Source: Alkalibacillus aidingensis (lineage in GTDB: Bacteria; Bacillota; Bacilli; Bacillales; Alkalibacillaceae). Taken from it: DNA of 64,000 bases. Under the pieces are notes generated by a model, which saw nothing but the letters and a program-made list of their open reading frames with translations, was not told the DNA's origin and searched no databases. The number at the start of each line of letters is the position of its first letter. Within the stretch, counting starts at the first letter, position 1. Made by a program: the position numbers and the translations under genes. Below, piece after piece: positions 34,997 through 43,403 of the stretch. The DNA is taken from NCBI RefSeq assembly GCF_014595945.1, contig NZ_JABXWU010000010.1:19404-83403 (forward strand), read 5' to 3'.

Positions 34997-36562
34997 TTAT
35001 ATGGTAATGGTTTGACCGTCATACTTAGTAAATTTAAACCTTGTAAAATGTTCGTTAAAGGTGTCTTTATAATCCTTTAGAATCCCAATAGCAACTGCCT
35101 CTCCAAGCTTGATCCCCTCTATACTATCTGATCTCCAGTGAACACCAGCAGCATCACGACCCAAAGCAATGTTACTGGCAAGTTTATTAAGTTCACCACC
35201 TACAGTTAAAGGTTCTCCTTTATAAGGATTAAGCGATAAACCGTCTGAAGAAGCAACTAAAGGTTCTGGAATCGTAAAATCCTCATCGAAAAAAGCTTTT
35301 AACATGGTAATGCCTGCTCCTGCAATACAAGCATGACCTGCAGGGTATGCTGGGTGTGTTGGGCATCCTTCTGCAAAAGCCATAGGTAAAAGGTAGGTTC
35401 CGTATCTTTCTTCAATATAATTCAGGACTCTAGATTCAACTAGTTCTTGATGAATTGGAGCATATAGGTTGCCAGATAAATATTGGTGAACAACTCCCCC
35501 AAATTCTTCTGGTCTCACCCGCCTATGAACAAGCCACTTTTGAAACCAAGCAGCTTCTAATGCATTTCGAGCGGATTTGGTTACCATATCTAGGACATGA
35601 GCTGCTCCGAAAGTAATAAACCCAACCTGTGACTGTGAGTTAAGATAAGGGTTGGTAGGGTTAATAGCCTCACTGCCATAACTTAGCAAAATTAAACAAG
35701 CGTTAAGAAAGGCTTGGAACGTAAAGTCACGATGTACCCACTCACCTAGGTCACGGGCGTTTCGAACATAACGTCTTTGAGGGTCGTAGATGTTCTGCTC
35801 TGAAGGTTTCCTGCCATTTTGAACTTTTAACCACTCATCATAATCAGTCATGTAGTCTTCGCATGAAATAGTTGTACGATACTTTTGTCTTAGAATGTTA
35901 TTCCCATAAGGGATATCTTGCCACATAAATTGAGAGATAATTGGTCCAGTTAATTCTTCTAAAGAATCACCTCTAAATAAGGTTCGTGTTGTTACTTTCC
36001 CTCGAACCTTAGGACCTTTAAAATTTGAAAATCTAGATAGGTCTCTTGTGGCTTCTATAATCAGTCCATTCTTGTGATATTCAGTAAAGGGTATATCACG
36101 TGTTAGAGCACGCCAGTATAACTCAGCCATCTCACTAGCATGCCAGCTGGAGTCAATTGATGGTGGATTTGGAATGGGGAAGTGGTGTGAATCATACCCC
36201 AATAAGTCAAAAGCGTAAGCTGCTTGAGGATTTGCTAGCTTTAAATCTCCTCCTAATGGTATCGTTTCAAAGCTGTCAGGTTTACCACTTTTCAACGCAT
36301 TAATTATGGCATTATAAGCAGATGTTTTTACTAAACCAGATTGATCATGAGGCAATCCTTTAGAGTAATTGCCAATCTTATTTGAATAGGTTTGTTCATC
36401 ATTGTTGCAAGTGTGATCCGGAACTGGTGAATCTCTTTTATTCTCTGCGTTATTTAACCGAATCTGGAAGGCAGCAAGTTTCCTTTCACCACCTCCTAGT
36501 GGGGCTAGTTCCTCACACTCAGAGTCAATAAGATGATTTAAGAAATCATCAAAATCATTCAA
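34997..36562 (-). CDS. Vanadium-dependent haloperoxidase
   Basis: A 521-residue protein with all the vanadate-binding residues of vanadium haloperoxidases: K342 and R350 in QKWLVHRRVRPEEFGG, PAGH with H410, and R469 and H475 in GRDAAGVHWRSD. The six-residue gap between the last Arg and His matches the known enzymes. The motifs are closer to algal and cyanobacterial bromoperoxidases than to fungal chloroperoxidases. No signal peptide is seen. Such enzymes use H2O2 to oxidise bromide or chloride to hypohalous acid, plausible in a salty habitat. The start is TTG 36562, seven bases after GGGTGG. Rare in Bacillaceae, so lateral gain is possible. Confidence 0.88.
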   Translation of the reverse strand: MNDFDDFLNHLIDSECEELAPLGGGERKLAAFQIRLNNAENKRDSPVPDHTCNNDEQTYSNKIGNYSKGLPHDQSGLVKTSAYNAIINALKSGKPDSFETIPLGGDLKLANPQAAYAFDLLGYDSHHFPIPNPPSIDSSWHASEMAELYWRALTRDIPFTEYHKNGLIIEATRDLSRFSNFKGPKVRGKVTTRTLFRGDSLEELTGPIISQFMWQDIPYGNNILRQKYRTTISCEDYMTDYDEWLKVQNGRKPSEQNIYDPQRRYVRNARDLGEWVHRDFTFQAFLNACLILLSYGSEAINPTNPYLNSQSQVGFITFGAAHVLDMVTKSARNALEAAWFQKWLVHRRVRPEEFGGVVHQYLSGNLYAPIHQELVESRVLNYIEERYGTYLLPMAFAEGCPTHPAYPAGHACIAGAGITMLKAFFDEDFTIPEPLVASSDGLSLNPYKGEPLTVGGELNKLASNIALGRDAAGVHWRSDSIEGIKLGEAVAIGILKDYKDTFNEHFTRFKFTKYDGQTITI

Positions 36563-36652
36563 AATTTCACCACCCTATTAACACAGTTTATAATAACCTA
36601 TGTCAAAGGATAGAGTGTGATTGTACATTTCTAGAAAATATAGCCCAATTAT

Positions 36653-37411
36653 TTACCACCCACCAGATACGCTTACGCATTCACCTGTAATAGCTGCAGC
36701 TTTCTCTGATGCTAAGAATACAGCTGTATCAGCAATTTCCTCTGGATCAAGTAGCCTTTTCATGGGTTGCTTGATCAGTAAATTTGCTTCAAGGGCTTCT
36801 TGTTCACTAATACTATCTTGTTCAGCTAGTTTAGCAAGTTGATTTTCAATTAGTTTGGTACGCGTTGCTCCTGGCATAATGGCATTCACAGTCACTCCAT
36901 CATTAGCCGTTTCGATCGCTACAGTTCTTGTTAAGCCGACGACCCCATGCTTAGCTGATATGTAGGCTGCTTTATAGGGTGATGCTGACTTCCCATGAAC
37001 AGAGGAGATGTTAATGATACGACCAAATTGTTGTTTTTTCATATAAGGAACAACGTATTTTGTCGTTAAGAATGGCCCTGTTAACATAACGTTGAGTAGT
37101 AAATTCCACTTCTCTAAAGGAAAATCTTCAACCTTGTCAATGTGCTGTAATCCAGCGTTATTGATTAGAACATGAATCCCACCATATTCCTCAGCCACAT
37201 GTTTGATCAGTTCGCGAATCTTTCCCTCATCGGTTACATCAACTTGAAATCCTTTAGTGTTTTGTAAAGTTGAAGCGGCTTCATTCACTTCATCTAAATC
37301 CAAGTCACAAATGAAAACTAAATAATCTCTTTCACTAAACGCCTTAGCGATTGCGTATCCAATCCCTCGGGCGCCACCAGTAACCACCACAGTCTTTGAA
37401 TTATATTGCAC
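36653..37411 (-). CDS. 3-hydroxybutyrate dehydrogenase
   Basis: A 252-residue short-chain dehydrogenase. VTGGARGIGYAIAKAF is the NAD loop, NNAG is present, and the catalytic Ser, Tyr and Lys are in ISSVHGKSASPYKAAYISAKHG. The wording of this stretch and of VNAIMPGATRTKL and KQPMKRLLDPEEIA is typical of D-3-hydroxybutyrate dehydrogenase, which makes acetoacetate from 3-hydroxybutyrate, for instance in PHB use. The start is GTG 37411 after AAGGAGG. The haloperoxidase gene follows on the same strand after 90 bp but no shared role is evident. Confidence 0.83.
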   Translation of the reverse strand: MQYNSKTVVVTGGARGIGYAIAKAFSERDYLVFICDLDLDEVNEAASTLQNTKGFQVDVTDEGKIRELIKHVAEEYGGIHVLINNAGLQHIDKVEDFPLEKWNLLLNVMLTGPFLTTKYVVPYMKKQQFGRIINISSVHGKSASPYKAAYISAKHGVVGLTRTVAIETANDGVTVNAIMPGATRTKLIENQLAKLAEQDSISEQEALEANLLIKQPMKRLLDPEEIADTAVFLASEKAAAITGECVSVSGGW

Positions 37412-37568
37412 TATGAGCCCTCCTTATTTGTCGTTACAAATATTATACAATAAACGGACTGAATTTTCAGATTATTAGTCATTCCTAGTAACTTCCTTGT
37501 TGATGGATAATGTTCAGTAACTAATCTTTGTGTTGGACTCAATGATCTTATGAGCAATTTCGTGGTTC

Positions 37569-37857
37569 GAGGAGCGTTTCAGTGACGATTTGACCTTGTG
37601 ATAGGCGCAAAATGTTATCGAGGAGCGTTTTCAGTGACGATTTGACCTTGTGATAGGCGTAAAATGTTATCGAGGAGCGTTTCAATGACGATTTGACCTT
37701 GTGATAGGCGTAAAATGTCATCGAGGAGCGTTTCAATGACGATTTGACCTTGTGATAGGCGCAAAGTGTCATCGAGGAGCGTTTCAGTGACGATTTGACC
37801 TTGTGAGAGGCGCAAAATGTCATCGAGGAGCGTTTTCAATGACGATTTGACCGAAGT
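37569..37857. repeat. 51-52-bp repeat array, family 1, about 5.5 units
   Basis: GAGGAGCG begins units at 37569, 37620, 37672, 37723, 37774 and 37825 (steps 51, 52, 51, 51, 51). Units are over 90 percent alike and contain TGACGATTTGACC, TTGTGATAGGCG and CAAAATGT(T/C)ATC. TGACGATTTG and CAAAATGTCA form an imperfect inverted repeat. Because 51 is a multiple of three, a repetitive minus-strand frame stays open through it; it has no RBS and is not a gene. The flanks 37412-37568 and 37858-38020 hold nothing else clear, apart from a -10-like TATAAT (minus) before 3-hydroxybutyrate dehydrogenase. Confidence 0.9.
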
Positions 37858-38021
37858 GGAGTTACAGCACTCAAAATAGACAAGGTTGTTGCAACTTCTA
37901 TAAGGTGGTGTCTACATATTAGTCATTCACCACATTACAGCTTTAAAGTTAACCTATATAAAGAGTATTTGGTTATATATAAGAGAATGTAAGAACATTT
38001 TAAAGAATTATAAAGTTTATA

Positions 38022-38049
38022 TTGTAAAAATCGGAATATTTGATACTAT
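38022..38049 (+). promoter_or_regulatory. Promoter of the 51-residue membrane protein gene
   Basis: TTGTAA, a 16-bp spacer and TACTAT lie about 50 bp before ATG 38100. Confidence 0.55.
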
Positions 38050-38099
38050 ATAGATGTAAATTATAATATATAGCAAATTTTAGAAAGGGGTGTTGTGTT

Positions 38100-38255
38100 A
38101 TGGTTACTTCGTTAATCATGATGTCGTTAGTTGTGTTATTAACTTTATTAACCATTAATGTGGTCGATCATTTCATGACAACGTTTAAAAAAAGAAAAGC
38201 GCCACTTCACATAGAACGAGTATCTGACCAAGATATAGAAGTGGGTCATCGTTAA
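38100..38255 (+). CDS. Small membrane protein, 51 residues
   Basis: An ATG at 38100 preceded by AAAGGGG opens a 51-codon frame ending TAA at 38253-38255. The N-terminal half (MVTSLIMMSLVVLLTLLTI) is one transmembrane helix, then a basic stretch (FKKRKAP) and a mixed hydrophilic tail. It has its own promoter and its own strong terminator, which together make a real gene likely. No family is recognised. Confidence 0.7.
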   Translation: MVTSLIMMSLVVLLTLLTINVVDHFMTTFKKRKAPLHIERVSDQDIEVGHR

Positions 38256-38270
38256 TGAAACATCTCGATT

Positions 38271-38319
38271 AACAAGGTACTAACCAGTTTCCCAAAAGCT
38301 GATTAGTACCTTGTTTTTA
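38271..38319 (+). terminator. Rho-independent terminator
   Basis: AACAAGGTACTAACCAG pairs with CTGATTAGTACCTTGTT (one mismatch) and is followed by T residues. Confidence 0.92.
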
Positions 38320-38397
38320 TTTGAGGGCCTACATAACCTCCATTGGTTAGACATATTATGGAATAAGGACATGAGTGGTCTAAAGGGGGGGAGTTAA

Positions 38398-38778
38398 GTG
38401 TCTCAAATAAAGATTAAAGAAGACGAGAGAGAAAGGCGATTTGGACAAGAGCCTAAACCACCTAATGATGTTGAGGAAAATAAGGGTTTAGCTGTCGTTG
38501 CCTATATCCTCTTCTTTATTCCATTATTGGTTGCTAGGCACTCGCGCTTTGCAATCTATCATGCTAATCAAGGATTATTACTATTAATTACGGCAATCTT
38601 GATATACACTGCAGGACTTATAATCCCAATAATCGGTTTAATGATCATTATACCTATAGGCTGTTTATTCATTTTTATTTTGTGGCTGATTGGAATATTA
38701 AATGTGATAAAAGGAGAAATGAACCCTCTTCCCCTCATTGGACATTACCAAGTGATCAAAATGCCTCAAGAGGGTTAA
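38398..38778 (+). CDS. DUF4870-like small membrane protein
   Basis: A 126-residue protein with a charged N-terminus and three to four hydrophobic helices (AVVAYILFFIPLLVARHSRF, then ITAILIYTAGLIIPIIGLM, then FILWLIGILNVIKGEM). The pattern YHANQGLLLLI followed by NVIKGEMNPLPLIG resembles DUF4870/COG3296-type membrane proteins, whose role is unknown. The start is GTG 38398 after a long G-rich RBS. Function not assigned. Confidence 0.65.
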   Translation: MSQIKIKEDERERRFGQEPKPPNDVEENKGLAVVAYILFFIPLLVARHSRFAIYHANQGLLLLITAILIYTAGLIIPIIGLMIIIPIGCLFIFILWLIGILNVIKGEMNPLPLIGHYQVIKMPQEG

Positions 38779-38789
38779 AGTGCTATTCC

Positions 38790-39572
38790 CTACTTGAGGT
38801 AATGCTCCCAGTTTAGGCTAATTTTAAAATCAAAGTTAGGATGTTCATAGACAACTTCAAAATTATCATCATCTTTAATATTCTCCTTTAGATCAACTGG
38901 AGCGAATAAGAAAAATGGGTTTGAAAACTCAACACCTGCACCGTAGTAATAACTTAACCAAACTAACTTAGAACAGTAAATCGCACTCCAAGGGTCATCT
39001 AGTGAAACAAATGGTGTAAATGAAAACGGGGGTACGGGATCCTCGTTTTGCAGATTTTCATTATACTGGTTTAAGTATCCTTCCGCATACTGTGCCGCTG
39101 CTAAGCCGATATTTGGATCTTTACTACGCGCATGTAAAACTTCCGTGTGAGTGGATAAGAAATCTGTGATCAGTGATTTCCTTACCTGGGGATCAGAAGT
39201 AACAGCTTCAATCATGTGTTGTTCGTCCACGACAATAGCGGAGTGGCCTATGTAGCCTGATGGAAAGGTATCTCCATAATTATCACTAGCTACAAGAATA
39301 TCACCAGGTTTAAAGTCCTCAAATGGCTCTTGTTGATTTGACCTACTACTGAATTGGAAGTGAAAAGGGCGCCGTACTTGGGTGTTGTCCACACAGACGA
39401 CTGTTACTGGTTCACGATGCCTATTTTTAAGTTGCAATGTGCGAACGGGTTCAAAGGCACCTATCCTTTCTCCATTCTGATATATTTCAATATATTTAAT
39501 GGGATAGCTATCCATATTGATATGAAAGGTAACTAAGTCTCCAACGATATTTGCAGAAACGAGTGAATCCAT
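38790..39572 (-). CDS. Permuted papain-like (YiiX/NlpC-P60 type) hydrolase
   Basis: A 260-residue protein. From about residue 88, FKPGDILVASDN, then YIGHSAIVVDEQHMIEA, and later AIYCSKLVWLSYYYGAG show the His-first, Cys-later order of permuted papain-like enzymes (YiiX/DUF830, LRAT-like). These cut or transfer acyl or peptide bonds. The N-terminal 85 residues look like a small beta domain. No signal peptide is seen, so it may work in the cytosol or, in spore formers, on the spore. Catalytic His is near 109 and Cys near 205. Substrate unknown. Confidence 0.72.
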   Translation of the reverse strand: MDSLVSANIVGDLVTFHINMDSYPIKYIEIYQNGERIGAFEPVRTLQLKNRHREPVTVVCVDNTQVRRPFHFQFSSRSNQQEPFEDFKPGDILVASDNYGDTFPSGYIGHSAIVVDEQHMIEAVTSDPQVRKSLITDFLSTHTEVLHARSKDPNIGLAAAQYAEGYLNQYNENLQNEDPVPPFSFTPFVSLDDPWSAIYCSKLVWLSYYYGAGVEFSNPFFLFAPVDLKENIKDDDNFEVVYEHPNFDFKISLNWEHYLK

Positions 39573-39663
39573 TGTTAAACCACCTCATTATGATGAAATC
39601 TACTATTAACATATAGGTGTTTTGTTTAATTAGTGCTTGTCTAGCTTCTCATTTTTTGATTCG

Positions 39664-40386
39664 TTAATGGAATACTCGAGGTGGCTTAACTTGGTTCTTT
39701 TTTAACGAAACGTGTAGATCATGTTCTTTATTAATTGAAGCATAAAATACGTCATCTTGGCGGTGAATTCCTTGAGCATCAAGTTGTTTTTTTAGCCAGG
39801 ACGGAGTAAGTCCTAGATCTTCTAAAACATGTTCATAGATCTTCCCTTCGACAATGACAGGGAGAGCAATTCCTAATGATGGTTTCACGATATTCATGTC
39901 AGAACGAGTCACATTAAGAGCAGAAGGTTTCTTTAAAACACTCATTTCACCATCTGATTCAATAATTGCCGTTTCCACTTCATTTAAGTCAAAGATATCT
40001 TTTTCACGTAAAAACTGTAAAATATTATCAATGGAGTAACCAATCTTTTTGATGTTCTTCTGTAAAAGCTGACCATTTTGGATCACTATAGTGGGTTCGA
40101 AGGTGATTAAGCGACCAAAGCGTCGATTAGACAGTTTAAATTTAGTCACAACCTTTTGTAAGACTCCTACAGCAACAACAGCAAGTGCAGTTAGAAAATG
40201 ACTGATTGAAGGGTCTGCTAAGTCAGCGCCAACGATCGAGCCGAGTGAGATAATAATCAAAAAATCAAAAACAGGGAGCTGGCCAATCGCTCTTTTCCCC
40301 ATAAAGATAGTGACAAACAATAATAAAGGAAGAATCGTAATGATCCGACCAAGAACGATTAAAGAATCCTTTAGTATATCCTCCAT
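39664..40386 (-). CDS. DUF421 (YetF/YcaP-like) membrane protein
   Basis: A 240-residue member of DUF421. Three N-terminal membrane helices (SLIVLGRIITILPLLLFVTI and following) precede a cytosolic part with FEPTIVIQNGQLLQKNIKKIGYS and VIVEGKIYEHVLEDLGL. In B. subtilis YetF-type proteins act in spores with germinant or small-protein channels (2Duf family), but no partner gene is adjacent here. RBS AAGGAGG precedes ATG 40386. A truncated copy of its C-terminus lies at 4467-4697. Confidence 0.85.
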   Translation of the reverse strand: MEDILKDSLIVLGRIITILPLLLFVTIFMGKRAIGQLPVFDFLIIISLGSIVGADLADPSISHFLTALAVVAVGVLQKVVTKFKLSNRRFGRLITFEPTIVIQNGQLLQKNIKKIGYSIDNILQFLREKDIFDLNEVETAIIESDGEMSVLKKPSALNVTRSDMNIVKPSLGIALPVIVEGKIYEHVLEDLGLTPSWLKKQLDAQGIHRQDDVFYASINKEHDLHVSLKKNQVKPPRVFH

Positions 40387-40464
40387 GACTGATCCTCCTT
40401 AGGATAATTGGTAATTATAGCTTTAACGTTTCTAAGAAAAATATCGTTAGCTTTTGAAAATCAA

Positions 40465-40496
40465 TAAAAAGCGACCCATCTTGTGAGTCGCTTTTC
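40465..40496. terminator. Bidirectional terminator
   Basis: AAAAGCGACCC pairs with GAGTCGCTTTT around a 7-base loop, with A and T flanks. On the minus strand it ends the ABC transporter operon read from 42.7 kb. Confidence 0.82.
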
Positions 40497-40505
40497 TAGA
40501 CACCA

Positions 40506-41750
40506 TTATGCTCTTAGCCATTTCCAAATTTCCTGAGGAGTAGCATTCTTACCGTAAATTAAAATTCCAACTTTAAAAATCTTACCAGCTAACTTCATGA
40601 AAATCCAAATACTAACTAATAAAATAGCGATACTGATCAGGATTTCTAGCCATGGCCATTTATCCAAAATAGCTAATCGTAAAATTAAAACGGTTGGTGA
40701 AGTAAACGGAATATAACTCGTAACTTGTGCAATGGTACCTGTTGGGTCTGAGACGATTGGTCCAATAAAAATCACAGGTAAGAATGGTAGCATCATGACC
40801 ATTCCTTGGAAATTGCTTCCTGATGCTGCATCTTCTAGCGTCGCTCCTAAACCTACAAAGATAGAAGCGAATAATAAATAACCTAATACGGCTATAAACA
40901 CTAAGATCGCAGTCTCTGGTACAAATAAATATTCAAGCACGGGTACATCCTCTAACAGCCAGATCGCAAGTGGGAGAGCAAAGGTTAACCAAACTCCGAC
41001 TTGGATTAACCCTAACACAAAGTACCCTAAGATTTTTCCTTGCATAAGTTCACCAGGTGTTACTGATGAAAGAATGATTTCTGCTACCTTATCCTTCTTT
41101 TCTTGAGAAGCACTTTGGAAGATCATCATTCCCGTAATGACAATTGAAAAGAGAATTAAACCTGCAAATATGGCTGGAATCCCTTTTTCAAAAGGATCAG
41201 CACCTAAACCAGCTTCGGCTTCTTCTATTTCTCCAGTCGCGCCTTCGTCAGTCTCGATAGATTCAAAATGAATCGGCATACTAGCCAATTGAAGCTGCTC
41301 TTCAGTTAAGTCAGCTTGTTGTAATTGTATTTGTTTTAAAGGTTGCTCTAGAATACGGATTTGCCCGTCAAACGCCGGATCTAGTCCTTCACCAGCTATA
41401 TAAGTAACAACACTTTCATCGATTGTTTCTTCATTTAATTCGATGTAAGCTGAATTTGCTTGGGTGGCAATTCGATCTTCCATTGTATCCCAATCATCTG
41501 TTGTAGGTACCACTTCCCAATTGATCATAGGGTCGTCTTCTATAAACGGTTCAACCATTTCCCATACACCGAGCTCGTCGTTCATGTAAACTTTCGTTGC
41601 ACTAGTCTGATCTTCATTATCACTTAGCAAATTAGGAACAGTAGCAAAAATAATAAAGATTAACGGTGTTAAAAATAAGGAAATAATAAAGGATTTGTTT
41701 TTAATATTTCGCTTAATTTCCCATTTCCCAACCTTAAAGCTGTTACGCAT
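40506..41750 (-). CDS. ABC-2 type permease (NatB/YhaP-like)
   Basis: A 414-residue permease. One N-terminal helix anchors a large extracellular loop of about 170 residues, then five helices follow, the layout of NatB/YhaP-type ABC exporters of sodium or peptides. The C-terminal FKVGILIYGKNATPQEIWKWL is the usual family ending. ATG 41750 is preferred; it overlaps the end of the ATPase gene by 8 bp, and GTG 41759 is the alternative. It forms one unit with the ATPase gene and lies downstream of the GntR repressor. Substrate unknown. Confidence 0.85.
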   Translation of the reverse strand: MRNSFKVGKWEIKRNIKNKSFIISLFLTPLIFIIFATVPNLLSDNEDQTSATKVYMNDELGVWEMVEPFIEDDPMINWEVVPTTDDWDTMEDRIATQANSAYIELNEETIDESVVTYIAGEGLDPAFDGQIRILEQPLKQIQLQQADLTEEQLQLASMPIHFESIETDEGATGEIEEAEAGLGADPFEKGIPAIFAGLILFSIVITGMMIFQSASQEKKDKVAEIILSSVTPGELMQGKILGYFVLGLIQVGVWLTFALPLAIWLLEDVPVLEYLFVPETAILVFIAVLGYLLFASIFVGLGATLEDAASGSNFQGMVMMLPFLPVIFIGPIVSDPTGTIAQVTSYIPFTSPTVLILRLAILDKWPWLEILISIAILLVSIWIFMKLAGKIFKVGILIYGKNATPQEIWKWLRA

Positions 41751-42675
41751 GGGAATCACCTACTTCCTTAGCAATAGATTGACCAGTAGCTACGTCGATG
41801 AAAATTTCATGAAGTGAAATCCGATCAACAGATAGTTCCTGGATATTTAATGATTCAGGTATTTGTTTAATCCAAGATGGTACTTGAACATCTTGAGTTA
41901 AATAAAGTATAGAAGTCAGACCATCCTGTTCAACACGAGTGACTTGAGGGATGGTTTCTAACTGTCTTAGCTCATTATTTCCGTAGATGGTACATTTAAA
42001 GTTCGCATACTCTGCTTTAACATCATTCATCGAACCATAAATCACTTTTTGCCCTTGGTGAATCATAAATAGTCGATCGCACATTTCTTCGACTAAGTTC
42101 ATTTGATGAGAACTTAATAATATTCCAGTTCCGTTACTGGCTAATTCCTTAATTTCTTGTTTGAAGACTTCCTGACTTACTGGGTCCAACCCAGAGAAAG
42201 GTTCATCTAGGATTAGAAGTTCTGGTTCATGGATTATTGAGCCAATAAACTGGACTTTCTGGCCCATACCCTTTGATAGCTCTTCCACAGAGGCATTTTC
42301 TTTTCCTTCCAAACCGAATTTTTTTAAATAATCCAATGCACGCTTCTTTGCTTTTTCTTTTGGGTAATCTTTTAACTCGGCAAAATATAATAAAATATCC
42401 ATTACTTTGACGTTTTTATAAAGGCCACGTTCTTCAGGTAGATAACCTATTTTATGACGTGGGATCCCTTCTCCATGATGGCCATGGAATGTGACTTCGC
42501 CTTCATCCGGATACATAATCCCCATAATATTACGGATCGTCGTTGATTTACCCGCACCATTTGGACCTAAGATGGCCATGATTTCACCTTTATTTACTTC
42601 AAAGGAAATGTCTTGCAATACCTTTGTCTTCTTAAATGACTTCTCTAAGTTATGAACACTTAGAACGTTTTCCAT
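41743..42675 (-). CDS. ABC transporter ATPase (NatA/YhaQ-like)
   Basis: A 310-residue ATPase. Walker A is GPNGAGKST, the signature is VEELSKGMGQKVQFI (SKGMGQ, a variant of LSGGQ), and Walker B is LLILDEPFSGLDP. The 80-residue C-terminal extension with ITVDRISLHEIFID is typical of NatA-like enzymes, which drive multidrug, Na+ or peptide export. ATG 42675 is used because AGGGGAGG lies just before it. It overlaps the permease start and follows the GntR gene by 65 bp. Confidence 0.88.
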   Translation of the reverse strand: MENVLSVHNLEKSFKKTKVLQDISFEVNKGEIMAILGPNGAGKSTTIRNIMGIMYPDEGEVTFHGHHGEGIPRHKIGYLPEERGLYKNVKVMDILLYFAELKDYPKEKAKKRALDYLKKFGLEGKENASVEELSKGMGQKVQFIGSIIHEPELLILDEPFSGLDPVSQEVFKQEIKELASNGTGILLSSHQMNLVEEMCDRLFMIHQGQKVIYGSMNDVKAEYANFKCTIYGNNELRQLETIPQVTRVEQDGLTSILYLTQDVQVPSWIKQIPESLNIQELSVDRISLHEIFIDVATGQSIAKEVGDSHA

Positions 42676-42740
42676 AAAAACCTCCCCTTTCACTATAAGA
42701 CCACATTACCTAAGCATTACTATTATGGTGTCTTCTAAAT

Positions 42741-43130
42741 CTAAAGGTTCTCCTCCTTACTTAAAGCTTCTAGAAATGTATCACGTATCTCTTCTTCCGT
42801 ATAATTGTGTTGCTTAGCTGTTTGTATGGCTTGTTTTACCGCCTGATAGACCATATCTTTCTGGACTTCATCCTTAAGAGATTGATGAACATCTGAAACG
42901 AATGTGCCTTTACCTTGAGATGTATGGATCAACTCTTGATACTCCAAGTTTTGATACGCCCTCCTTGTAGTAATGACACTCACTTCTAAATCATTGGACA
43001 AGGACCTAATGGAAGGAAGTGAATCTCCAGCTAGTAGTTGGCCACTTGCGATTAAAGCTTTTATCTGCTGTTCAATTTGATGGTAAAATGGCTCACGTGA
43101 TTGTTTTGAGAGTTTAATCGGAAGCTTCAC
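42741..43130 (-). CDS. GntR/YtrA-family repressor
   Basis: A 129-residue regulator with the winged helix near the N-terminus (PFYHQIEQQIKALIASG, then LPSIRSLSNDLEVSVITTRRAYQ). A short C-terminal tail instead of an effector domain is the mark of the YtrA subfamily, whose members sit in front of ABC exporter genes and answer to cell-envelope stress or antibiotics. That fits the ABC operon downstream. The start is GTG 43130 after AGGAGACATGTG. A palindrome near the promoter (43252-43275) is its likely operator. Confidence 0.87.
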   Translation of the reverse strand: MKLPIKLSKQSREPFYHQIEQQIKALIASGQLLAGDSLPSIRSLSNDLEVSVITTRRAYQNLEYQELIHTSQGKGTFVSDVHQSLKDEVQKDMVYQAVKQAIQTAKQHNYTEEEIRDTFLEALSKEENL

Positions 43131-43245
43131 TTCACATGTCTCCTTCCGTTGTTATTAACATAAATAGTCGATTTCAGATACTTTCTTAAGAGCATAATGA
43201 CCAAGCACCTAAGCTGAACCAAGTGATGATTACAGTACTAAGGGC

Positions 43246-43275
43246 TATTATACTGTTCATGTCTATATATACAGT
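43246..43275 (-). promoter_or_regulatory. Candidate GntR operator and -10
   Basis: On the minus strand TATAAT lies at 43251-43246 and just upstream is ACTGT-N14-ACAGT (43252-43275), an inverted repeat overlapping the promoter. A repressor bound here would block the GntR-ABC operon. Confidence 0.45.
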
Positions 43276-43403
43276 TTATGTTTTAAGTTAGAGTTATTCA
43301 AGTGCTTTTATGAATGATGGTAAAGGTGGTTATATAATCAGCTTAAAATGATATGATAGTACCTACAGAGTCTTAAGGGATAATAAGGGAGAAGAGTTAT
43401 TAC

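Noticed and set aside
37548..37839. Repetitive protein genes on the minus strand
   Set aside because: Frames stay open only because the 51-bp unit is a multiple of three; no RBS, and the peptide repeats mirror the DNA repeat.
37569..37857. CRISPR array
   Set aside because: Repeats are directly adjacent, with no unique spacers between conserved units and no cas genes nearby. The same holds for the arrays at 46858 and 50461.
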